Assembly (NCBI RefSeq): GCF_000275845.1
Contig: NW_006766886.1
Span: forward strand, 1,156,037-1,220,036
Source: Dichomitus squalens LYAD-421 SS1
Lineage: Eukaryota > Basidiomycota > Agaricomycetes > Polyporales > Polyporaceae
Length of the DNA stretch: 64,000 nucleotides
Direction of reading: 5' to 3'
Shown here: positions 1-11,726 of the stretch, one piece after another
How positions within the stretch are numbered: position 1 is the stretch's first letter
Layout of the letters: every line of letters starts with the position of its first letter
The notes under the pieces: model-generated
Database searches by the model: none
What the model saw: the letters and a program-made list of their open reading frames with translations, nothing else
What the model was told of the DNA's origin: nothing
Translations under genes and position numbers: made by a program

Positions 1-738
1 TGCCTAAGTAAGCCACATTACGGTCACGAAGTGTTGAACTTGGACTTATCCGGTCCGGACTACACGAGGCTATGCGTCTCCTAGCGCTTAGCTGTAGTCG
101 CTTATGTAGTATGTTACCATATTTGGGACTCTCTGCTCGGGTACTATAGCTATGCTTCCGGACTCTTCTGGTACTGTCTAGGACAATCCGTACCACTCCA
201 GAACGGTCTAGACAGGTCTATGCCTTACTCATCTCTTACTCATCCTATGGTGCGATACGTCGCAATTCTTTTGTCATTGTATTATTCATCGCACTATGGT
301 ACATGTGACTAACCACTCTTCGATTAGTCATGGACACTTCTCTGTAGTATATAAGGACTTCAGATTGCGTCCTCCCTCTTCAGTCTTTCCTTACTGACTG
401 AAGAGTGAGTACTTCATTACATCTACCTCTAACTTGTAGTTACTTACTTAACCTTTGTAGTCTTGCTTCGACTCTAGGTACAGTTCGTTGCTGCAATATA
501 GTCTTTCCTTACTGACTGAAGATCTTGCTTCGACTCTAGTCGGATCTAATCTTTGTCTTCACAGCCCCGAGTTTATCACGAAGACTTCTACTACGCCATA
601 ACGGCACGTCACAATTGAAGAGCTACTGACTTGATATACAAGAAGTTCATTATGTGTATAATGGATAAGAAATGTTTGTATCTCATTTTGTCCTACATAT
701 GAACGCGCATAAAGTGGTCTAATGCTCATGTTCTAATC
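1..738. repeat. Repeat-like DNA, possible LTR remnant
   Basis: No coding sequence is recognisable. The stretch is AT-richer than the genes and carries a TATATAAGG box near 348 followed by a pyrimidine-rich tract, as in the U3/R part of fungal LTRs. Short words recur inside it: TCTTTCCTTACTGACTGAAG near 384 and 500, and CTTGCTTCGACTCTAG near 462 and 523. The element class is inferred; no LTR ends, primer-binding site or polyprotein were found. The 3' 277 bases recur exactly beyond the gap. Confidence 0.4.
462..738 (+). repeat. 277-bp exact duplicate, copy 1 (left of gap)
   Basis: This block ends exactly at the first N of the gap and is identical over 277 bases to 1149-1425, which starts exactly at the last N. 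That geometry is typical of two contig ends that overlap but were joined by a spacer. It could also be a true repeat whose unit spans the gap. Confidence 0.9.
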
Positions 739-1148
739 NNNNNNNNNNNNNNNNNNNNNNNNNNNNNNNNNNNNNNNNNNNNNNNNNNNNNNNNNNNNNN
801 NNNNNNNNNNNNNNNNNNNNNNNNNNNNNNNNNNNNNNNNNNNNNNNNNNNNNNNNNNNNNNNNNNNNNNNNNNNNNNNNNNNNNNNNNNNNNNNNNNNN
901 NNNNNNNNNNNNNNNNNNNNNNNNNNNNNNNNNNNNNNNNNNNNNNNNNNNNNNNNNNNNNNNNNNNNNNNNNNNNNNNNNNNNNNNNNNNNNNNNNNNN
1001 NNNNNNNNNNNNNNNNNNNNNNNNNNNNNNNNNNNNNNNNNNNNNNNNNNNNNNNNNNNNNNNNNNNNNNNNNNNNNNNNNNNNNNNNNNNNNNNNNNNN
1101 NNNNNNNNNNNNNNNNNNNNNNNNNNNNNNNNNNNNNNNNNNNNNNNN
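739..1148. other. Assembly gap (410 N)
   Basis: There are 410 consecutive undetermined bases, so no sequence information. The flanks are identical 277-bp copies, so the true gap may be zero or negative. Confidence 0.99.
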
Positions 1149-1425
1149 CTTGCTTCGACTCTAGGTACAGTTCGTTGCTGCAATATAGTCTTTCCTTACT
1201 GACTGAAGATCTTGCTTCGACTCTAGTCGGATCTAATCTTTGTCTTCACAGCCCCGAGTTTATCACGAAGACTTCTACTACGCCATAACGGCACGTCACA
1301 ATTGAAGAGCTACTGACTTGATATACAAGAAGTTCATTATGTGTATAATGGATAAGAAATGTTTGTATCTCATTTTGTCCTACATATGAACGCGCATAAA
1401 GTGGTCTAATGCTCATGTTCTAATC
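1149..1425 (+). repeat. 277-bp exact duplicate, copy 2 (right of gap)
   Basis: Identical to 462-738 and begins at the first base after the gap. Beyond 1425 the sequence is unique. Confidence 0.9.
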
Positions 1426-2661
1426 TCCACACAATTCACCTGCTTACTTCATGTCTGGAGCAAAGGCACAATCACGAGGGACGCGTACTTAGTGGCAGCG
1501 CCTCCTGCATCTCCAGATCTCGCTAGACATTGTGTTGCCATGTCCCATGTCGAGCGTAAGAGAACGAGGCTAATGGTCTGCAAATCGCACTGCAAACATT
1601 TTGACCGTTGAGGGTAATCAATTGCGGTCCTTACTTTGTGGAGCATCACCTTCTATTTGTTCAGAGAACATCAGTGACCGTGCCATTCCTCACCAAGCGC
1701 ATCTCCCTGCAATATGGACTGTCAACAACCATGAACGTGCGAGACGCGTGTATCGCAGACTCGTCTGTGATGCCAGCGAGGGCCATGGGCTCCAGACCTG
1801 TGACCGTCATGTGGCCTGTTTGGGCAGGTCGCTTAGCGTAGACGCCGGAGAGAAAAAATCAGCGCGTCCACGGACTTATGCAAGGCGCTGTAAGACGCGA
1901 GGCTGACGCGGGGCAGAGCGGTGGCCAGTGGATGCGGCGACGAGAAGACAGGGTTTCGACTCGTCTAGTTGATTGATCCTGCCACGCTAGCTTGGCGCCG
2001 ACAGGACTCAGGTGACGACGGCGTCCCATGGGCGCCTTCGCTGAGCTGCGCAGGGTCCCACGTACACTGAACTCCCTGTCCAGAGCAAACGGAAGTAGGT
2101 GAGGGTACAGTATTTTCATAACATATGTGGTATCTTCTGCTCAGTGTCTTGGCGACGAGCGGAAGTCGTTTGGGGGCTGACGTTCAATGCTCTTTCTTAT
2201 GTTCGGAATATTGGAAGAGCTTCCTTTGAAGGACCTTTCTTTCCAGATACTCACCACCATATGTGACCGATATTTGATGCAAGTAGGCTAGGCATCAGGC
2301 TCGGCCTAGGAGACGGACTCCGTAGGATAAAGTGATGAACTTTTCATATGAAGTACATCCGACATTGGCCGCAGGGCAACTCTGGTGTTGGCCAGCAGAC
2401 ACATCGACTTCTCTAAGTTCTAGTGAAAGCAAGTCGGCAACGGAGTAGTTCCGCCTCTTAGTTCCACTGAAGAACTCTTACAAAGTCCTTTGAAGACTTT
2501 AACGCAACGTAGAAATTTGGGCGGAGGTGGGCACAAAGAGCGAATGTTCTTCCGAATAGGGCCACCGATCAGTAGGATGTGACGTCAAATGTGACTATGT
2601 GATGTCACAGGCCTGCTTTGGGCGCCTACCACAGTAAGCATGTTCCCTCTGCACCCTGACG
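1426..2661. other. Intergenic, no recognisable gene
   Basis: Only short open frames occur, with no recognisable protein sequence, codon pattern or splice structure. It probably contains the promoter of the ankyrin-like gene that follows. Confidence 0.6.
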
Positions 2662-3635
2662 ATGAGCCGTCGTGTCGTCGCATTAGACCACCTTCCAGTC
2701 GAGGTGCGTATCGATCAACACCATAGAATGGGTACTGTGCTGAATGAGTATATGTACAGTTGCTCTACGACATTCACGCCTTCGCATCCTCACCCGCTCT
2801 TCCGCTCACCTGCAAATACCTCTACGAGGTCTTCAAGTCCGCGCCGGCAACTGTGCACGCGGATTATCTTATCTCCTGTTATGAAAACCTCGCCGCTCAA
2901 TCCGCGAGCGTGCGCGCCTTCGGGTTTGTCTCGCGGATCCTTCGGTATCCTATATGCACGCAGGAGGTTCTCGAGGCGATCTTTCGAAACCCCAGTTGTC
3001 CACTCGCATCATCGACTCACAGTACGCAAAGAACCGTGACGGTGCTGCCGCGACGCCTGTTCCGCAATCTCGCCCCCCGCGACGACCCGGGACAGCGCCC
3101 GTGGACCGATGACGACGAGCCTCTCCCGTTTTTGCGGTACCTGTACGGCCATGAGCGAATATCAGTGATCGCGACGAATTCCTACGACGGGTATGCCCTG
3201 ACCCGCGCGGTGTACGCGGAGTTCACGCCTCTGGTCCGATTCTTGCTGGCGAACGAGGCATCTCCAGAGTGCAAGGACAATCTCGCGGTGGCGGTAGCGA
3301 TCCGACGACGGAGCCTCCCGCTCGTGCGGATGCTCATCGAAAGAGACGGCCCTGGCGACGTGGCCGGGGACTCGAATACGATTGCACAAACGGTAAAACG
3401 TACAGGTGGTGGTGGTAGTGGCCGAGACGTCGTGGTGATCGGGAAGAAGCGCAGCAGTAGCAGCGACATCGCGCCGCGAAGCGCCAAGAAACGGAAACTC
3501 GGGGACCGGGTCACAGTGAACCAGGAGATGCTGAAGACTGCGGTTAAGTGCGATGCGCGCGATATTGTGGAGTATCTTATGCGGGAGAAGGGATGCGTGC
3601 CGAATATGCAGACGGTGCTCCTGATGGGGCAATGA
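2662..3635 (+). CDS. Ankyrin-like hypothetical protein
   Basis: Two exons, 2662-2703 and 2760-3635, are joined across a 56-bp intron (GTGCGT...TACAG) to give 305 aa. The join makes LPVELLYDIHAFASS, an N-terminal block that reads like an F-box-type or helical cap found at the start of ankyrin-like basidiomycete proteins. Residues about 145-190 hold helix-turn units resembling degenerate ankyrin repeats (LVRFLLANEA, LVRMLIERDG), and the C-terminus holds another (IVEYLMREKG). Between them is a Gly/Ser linker and a basic cluster RSAKKRKL that could be a nuclear localisation signal. The protein ends soon after the last repeat, so it may be C-terminally shortened. The function is unknown; a protein-binding adaptor is only an inference. 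Confidence 0.7.
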
Positions 3636-4841
3636 CGGGTACTCGTTGGCGTACATGTCGATCTCGATGTGATATTGCTTACAAGCTTGGTTATTATTTC
3701 TCTAGGCGTTTCGCTACTACCCTCGACATGGCTCGCCTACATTCTACTGTGTCTCTGCAAGTGTTATCCGATACACCAGCAGACCTCGCCTATGCAGTAT
3801 ATCCCTTTCGGGTTGTCAGGTCCCATTCGGGTTTGTGGAATAGGCCCTACATGATGCACACAGCGAGCGGGCGTATCTGTCCGCATTCATCTATACTGAT
3901 CAGCCACAAGGGATAGAGTCTTTCCGCGTCTGCAGCACTGGGTAGGCAGGGTAGGTATGAGACCTGTTGTCTGAACATGTTCATAACCAGACAACGCGAC
4001 GACTCACGCACCCAATGCAGGCCCCGACTTCTGCGCCCGGAGCTATCTCGGAAGGAGACGAAGCTGGTCGCTCTCCAGGCTGCTTTCACCTGATCCGTGA
4101 CACCCTGGACGTTGTTGTCTTTGCAGTGACAGTATGGCGAGTCAGGTGGCTGGGCCGGTATGGCCGGGGTTGTTGGAATGCCGACATTCTCCTCCAGAGT
4201 CGGGAAAATCTGTACGCCATGAGTGGAAGAATCGATCCGTCCTCGCTAGTCTTGCCACTGTCCTCCTCACTCTGACGTCTGCAGCGAGTATACAAGGGAG
4301 GAATATATGCATGTGCTTTGCTGGATTCTAGATACATATATTCTGCATAAACAAAGAGGCAATCGTCTTCTCGCAGTCGAAGCTTGTAGAAAGGATTGGT
4401 CCTTTCATATGTGGATCGTACACGTCGTAGGTTGTCGGCACTGGCTCATGTTTGTATGGAGAACGGTACCGCATGTTGGAGATGGCGATCAGCTGAATAC
4501 GATCGCCAGTATGCTGCATCCAGAGTGTTCTCTGTCTGTTGAATTAACGACTGACATATTCAAAGAGGAGGGTGGCGGTGGGACTCCTCATGTCCGAAAC
4601 TCTGGTAGCCGTTTGGCTATGGGAGATTCGGGGTCCTTCTCTGTACTTGTTGATGCCCTTTGACCTGACATGCCGGCACGTTGACGGCTGCGCATGAAAA
4701 TGCATGTCCTTTCATTGTATAAGTGACAGCAGCCACATGAGCAGAACCGGAGGCATAGCACTTCCGTAGCTTGAAGGCCAAAGCCAGCACTAGATCTGGA
4801 GATGGACAGTAGTATAATGCGCGTTTCTATTCTACATTGAA
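3636..4841. other. Intergenic, no recognisable gene
   Basis: Several overlapping short frames occur on both strands. None gives recognisable protein or consistent splice sites. It separates the ankyrin-like gene from the 3' end of the CCT5 gene. Confidence 0.55.
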
Positions 4842-7200
4842 TTACTCTGCGTCGGCTTCCCCAGCCACAATGACATCGTCTACAACAGTGTCAGCAAGCC
4901 ATCCATTTGTGACACACTTGGGCCTGCTCATCAAGCGGGCCGAAGTACTCACCGATCTTCAATACCGCCCGTACAAGCTGCGTCGCCAACAGGTATTGCT
5001 GCCTTTTCGAGATCAGTGGGTCGTACACGTTTTGCTTCCTCATGTCTGTGCCAATGCCGTCAGTCCCATCCTTTCTTTGGAACATGCTACATGAGTATGC
5101 ATCCGCGACAATGCGTACCGTTCTCGTTCTTGCCCAAGCAGTCGATGCCGAGCGTAGGATCGCCCTCCTTAACCTGTCGCGACTTCACCTCCGCGAGGGT
5201 CTCAATCGGCGACAAACCGCTATTCTCCGCAAGCGCGAGCGGGATCGCATCGAGCGCAGACGCGAAGGCACGCATGGCGTACTGCTCAATCGACGGAATC
5301 TGTGCGGGGAAAACTCCAGTCAACCACCGAAGGCTACTACGACATGCTATAGCCATGTCGATGTCACGGGAAGGGCGAAACGCAGGACTTACTTCGTCAG
5401 CAGCTTTACCCACGGCAAGCGAGCAGCTAATATCCGCCGCACCGCCGCCGTAGACGACGCGGTTGTCTACCACGAGGTTGCGGACAGCACAGATTGCATC
5501 GTGCAGCGCGCGTTTTGCCTCGTCCACGATCTGTGCACAGTGCATGTCCTTGGTCAGCATTGCCAGCTCAGGTATAGAGCCACGTCAAGATGAGCTCGCA
5601 CCATCTTGTTGCTACCCCGGACAAAGACAGTGACGGTTCGCGCGTTCGCGCACTCTTCGATCACGAGCATCTTGTCGCGGGTCGTGCCAAAGGTCAACTC
5701 GCGGATGAGACCTGCGCGCCCGAGTTTCTCCGCCGTGAGGTCCTCGAAGCGAGGGACGATACGGCCGTTGGTGGCGATGGCGATCAACTACACGGGATGT
5801 TCAAAACACGTTCCACACGAGGCCCTCAAAAAGCCATACCTCGATCTCTGGGCCACCAACCCACCGCACGGCAGGCAAGTCGTTCTGCATGAGCAGATGG
5901 TTTGCCTCATCGTCAAAGCCCCACTGACAGATGACCAAGTTCGCCCCCGTGTCCTTCACGCGCTTGATCATGTCCTCGAACTTCTCCTTCTCGTACTCGC
6001 GCAACTTCTTGTACTCCTCGACGCTCGTGATATCTAGCTTGTGCTTCGTCTTCGGGCGGGGGGGCTCAAACGGGCACGTGAGGATCGCGAGCCGCGCGTC
6101 GCGCACGGTGCTCGGCATTTGCGGGTGCGACATGTCCTTGTCGATGAGGACGCCCTTGATTAGCGTCGTGTCGGCGAGCGAGCCTCCGACCTTGCCGTCG
6201 ACTTTGATGAGGTCGAAGGGGACGTCCTTCCGCTCGAGGTCGGCGACGGCCATGACGGCTTGAACTGCGATCTCTGCGAATTGCTGGTGCTCTTTCGAAA
6301 CGCTATTTGATCAAGAGTATCAGCACAGGACTGTATACTGAGGGACATGAGCACATAAAATGCGCAGTGCGTGGAAGGTGAAGAGCGTTTTTCAACTTTA
6401 GGGGAAGGGGAGAAGGATTACTAGAGCGATCGAAAGGACGCGTACATTTTGCTGCCCAGACTTGTCATCGCAGTTTTCAGCAGATTTGAGGTATCATTTT
6501 GTGAGAAGGGTACGCGGTCGGATATCCGATCCAAGTTCTCCACAGCGACTTTACACGCCCGATCAAAACCGTCCGCAATCCGGATAGGGTGGATCCCTCG
6601 GTCCAGAAGCTCTTCACTCTGCTCCAAAAGCGCACCAGCAAGGACTACGATACGTTGAATGGAGAACTAATGCGATGAAAATGCTAAAACTCACCGACTA
6701 CACCCGTAGTACCATCTCCGATCTCATCGTCCTGACTTTTTGACAGCTGCACGAGCAGCTTCGCGATCTGGTGCTCCACCTCCATCTGTGAAAGGATAGT
6801 TGCACCATCATTTGTGACAGTAATCTCGCCGTCGGGTGAAATGAGGATCTTGTCGAGGCCTAGGTTGTGCAGGACTCATATAAGTTGGGGGTGAAAATGG
6901 GTACGCGTGTGCACGCACCTCTGGGGCCAAGCGATGTACGGATGATGTTCGCGACAGTGCGCGCAGCAAGAATATGAGACTGGTGCAAGGAAGGTCGGTA
7001 GCAGAATGCTGGACAAGTACCGGGACACGCACCTTGATGGCTTCTACACCATGGCTCCTCGTCTTCCTACCCTGCTCGCGCAGGATAATGAACGGACGAC
7101 CGTACTGCGAAAACGTCCAGCTCACGTCAATCACCTCACTTTAAGCAAGCTCAGTGTAACGCACCTCATCGGTCGCATACATTGCTTGTGGTTCGGCCAT
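4842..7200 (-). CDS. CCT5: T-complex protein 1 subunit epsilon (CCT5)
   Basis: One of eight subunits of the cytosolic chaperonin TRiC/CCT, which folds actin, tubulin and WD-repeat proteins using ATP. Eleven exons on the minus strand (7165-7200, 7033-7104, 6919-6979, 6695-6859, 6446-6644, 5840-6302, 5602-5787, 5393-5530, 5119-5299, 4953-5045, 4842-4879) give 543 aa, the family length. The TCP1 signatures are intact: [22 protein letters not shown], then [12 protein letters not shown] around residues 104-115 with the catalytic Asp. The apical domain ([28 protein letters not shown]) and the C-terminal equatorial signature [12 protein letters not shown] and GIDC follow. The last exon encodes only [12 protein letters not shown]. 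The epsilon assignment rests on the [15 protein letters not shown] segment and the C-terminus. Every intron is 50-143 bp with GT/AG ends. Confidence 0.96.
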
Positions 7201-8971
7201 GGTGGAAGATAAAGATGACCGTACTGTCCGGAGAAGCAGATGCGTCCAGAAATCTCGCTCATTTGGGCGCCCATATACTAGGCGTGACATGCGTCGGTCA
7301 CATTTACGGTATTCCTGGATATCGAGCTACATGACTTGCTACTACAATTACAACGGCATCCTAATCAGCGTGGCTTGGCTCAGTTCCTGTCGCTTTCCAG
7401 AGACCAATCGTACCCACTACTACCTGAGCTTCAACACACTGCGTTTTCCAAGTTTCTTGTCCAGGGTGAATTAGACTGGCTTAGATGAAGACGCAGTTGC
7501 CACCCTAATCCAACGCTAGCAAATGTACTCAGACGACCATTCCAGTCTAACTTGACATATGCTCAACGGCTGCGAGCAGGGCTCTGTAAAGGAGCGGATC
7601 ACACTGTCGAAACCAGTCTAATCCAGGTGGACCAGATGATCTAATCATCGCTGATCCCTATCCGGATCACCACGTGAGAACCTGGGCAGGATTAGGCGTA
7701 ACATCTGGCGCAAACCAGGTTGCTTCACCGTGTCTAAGCCAACCTAATGCACCCCATCTTAGACAGACTTGCTGCAGGACTCGCAATTTGTACTATCAGG
7801 CTACTCTACTTAAATGCCCCACTTATGGATGCCAGGCCCTCGTTCTCTTGAACTCGATCCCTCTATGCACTGACGACTAGAGTCTCGAGTCTCTGCGCGC
7901 GACCTGCACCTGGGCTGTTGATGATCCTACTTGCAGGACGGCTGTCTCTCTAAGATCTCCTGGCCTCGCTACCCTCTACTTGTCATGTGTAGCTGGTACT
8001 CACCTTGCTTGGAACTATGAGGTATGTTCCTCTAGTTGCTGGGCATTCAAATCCGGTCATCTACGGGACGACACCTGTCTCCCCGATATGCCTCAGTGTT
8101 GTCCCCAGTGTAGACATATGCTGACGCCGCGGGGCTACCGTCATCTTGTCGTAGTAATGCAAGCCGACTTCAGGGGTGTTGCTGTTAGATCACCATAGCG
8201 TCTTCTCCCACCGTGGGCGACTGCAGGTCTTCCCTATGGTTCTTTATAGGCCTGTACCCTGTAGATGCAATATCTCTTACCACATCATCCGAATGCAATA
8301 AAATTGGCGCTATAGCGCTATGAATTTCCCTGGCTCGTGCGATACCCAAAAGCCCGCATATGTGTACAACCGCTTCACCTCCCACGAAGCGATCCGTCTA
8401 ATCCAGTGTAAGCGCACTCCGGACTTAATGGTCTTGCCCCACCTAAACCGTCCTATCAACGACCATGCAAACCAACTCCAGCTCCTAACAAAACTAGATA
8501 CCCCGCCAACCTAATCCAAGCTGAGCACACATGGTGCAAGCACACCCTGGATCAGTGTGGATTCTACACTCTTATCGCATCAGAACCAAGCAAGCTCCGA
8601 GGCCTCGCAACGCAGTGACTCCTCGTGAGTACTGGCAGTCGCCAGCCTCCTGGCGTTCGACTGTGACAGGGAAACCTATCCGCTTTGGAGCCCTGATGCA
8701 CACTGTATCCGTGTAGGTAAGCTGGAGAGGTAGACCACGACTACAAGGCTAGGCCACGTTTGCAAAACTTCCCTGTATCACCGTTCTCGTTTGTCTAGCT
8801 ATTTACAAGCACGTCTGCAGTTTATATGTTCGAATGTACACGGGAAAGGTATCATCTTTGCGATCGGGAGCGTCCTGACGGGGTGAGCTACAAAGTACTG
8901 ACGTACGATAAGTACTGTACTAAAGACACGAGGCGGTGCAAACAGGAGGAAGCTGGATGACTGGCAGCAGA
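7201..8971. other. Intergenic, short recurring words only
   Basis: No gene is recognisable. The word CTAATCCA recurs at about 7505, 7618, 8398 and 8511. The first part should hold the CCT5 promoter. The remainder may be an eroded transposable element, but no terminal repeats or coding remains were recognised. Confidence 0.5.
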
Positions 8972-10720
<1,749 letters not shown>

Positions 10721-11015
10721 AATGCTTTGCTGTCGTAGAGGAAGAGGGTGGAAGGACTAGGGCTCAGAGTGGTGGGTGATGCGTGTTAGGGACTCAGACC
10801 AGGACGTGACATTGGCCCACTGAAGTTATGCGTGACTCGTCACGCCCCTGAACTGCCTCGGTTCCCGAAGAGGACGCCTTCGTCTTGACTCCCTTCCTCC
10901 ACCTCTACCATCTCCGCTCTTTTCCCCACCACCCTTCCTTACTCCCCTATCGCGTCTATCGCACACCATCTATCACTAGAGAAGCGAATCATCTCACGTC
11001 AAAAACTCGTCCAGC
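10721..11015. promoter_or_regulatory. Divergent promoter between PP2A and eIF1A
   Basis: Only 295 bp separate the start codons of two oppositely oriented housekeeping genes, so both promoters must overlap or abut here. The eIF1A side is pyrimidine-rich. No clear TATA box is visible. Co-regulation is an inference. Confidence 0.5.
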
Positions 11016-11726
11016 ATGCCGAAGGTACAGGACATATCTCGAATTTCACGCTATTCGTGCTGACCAAGATTTTGCCTCCAGAACAAGGGAAAGGTCAGAA
11101 AAACTGATTTGACTACTATTGCTCCATCTCAAATTTGTAGAAATAGGGTGGTAAAAACCGGAGACGTGGAAAGAACGAGAACGACGATGATAAGCGCGAG
11201 CTGGTTTTCCGTGAGGACGGGCAGGAGTATGCCCAGGTCACGAAGATGCTCGGTAATGGCCGTCTCGAGGCGATGTGCTTTGACGGCGAGAAGCGGCTGG
11301 CACATATTCGGGGAAAGATGCGGAAGAAGGTGCGTTCCCAGCCTGGTCGATCTATTGAAGTGTCCCTTATGCGATGGCGACGCTCCCTCATCGTACGATC
11401 AGGTCTGGATCAATCAAGGAGATATCATTCTCCTTTCCCTCCGTGACTTCCAGGACGACAAGGCGGATGTCATCGTGAAATACACCGCGGATGAGGCTCG
11501 TAGTCGTATGTCATGTCCATTGTCCCGTCCTTCTCCCACTCGTGGTTTTTCGCATGATATCCCGTCGCTTTTGGCACTTACACTACCCATGTGGTTTTCA
11601 GTCAAGGCATACGGCGAGCTGCCCGAGAACGCCAAAATCAACGAGACCGAAACTTTCGGCGAAGAAGATGGCGAGTGCACATTCGAGTTCGGCGAGGACG
11701 AGGAGGTCGACATCGACGACATCTGA
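11016..11726 (+). CDS. TIF11: Eukaryotic translation initiation factor 1A
   Basis: eIF1A binds the A site of the 40S subunit and promotes scanning and start-codon selection. Five exons (11016-11024, 11082-11093, 11147-11329, 11403-11505, 11602-11726) give 143 aa, the usual fungal length. The first two exons encode only MPK and NKGK. The protein has the basic N-terminal tail ([13 protein letters not shown]), the S1-like OB fold ([34 protein letters not shown]) and the acidic C-terminal tail ending EVDIDDI, which contacts eIF5B. It is divergent from PP2A with 295 bp between starts. TIF11 is the yeast name; the assignment rests on near-continuous family-typical sequence. Confidence 0.96.

Noticed and set aside
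719..1183. Open frame spanning the N gap
   Set aside because: It is made almost wholly of undetermined bases and has no evidential value.
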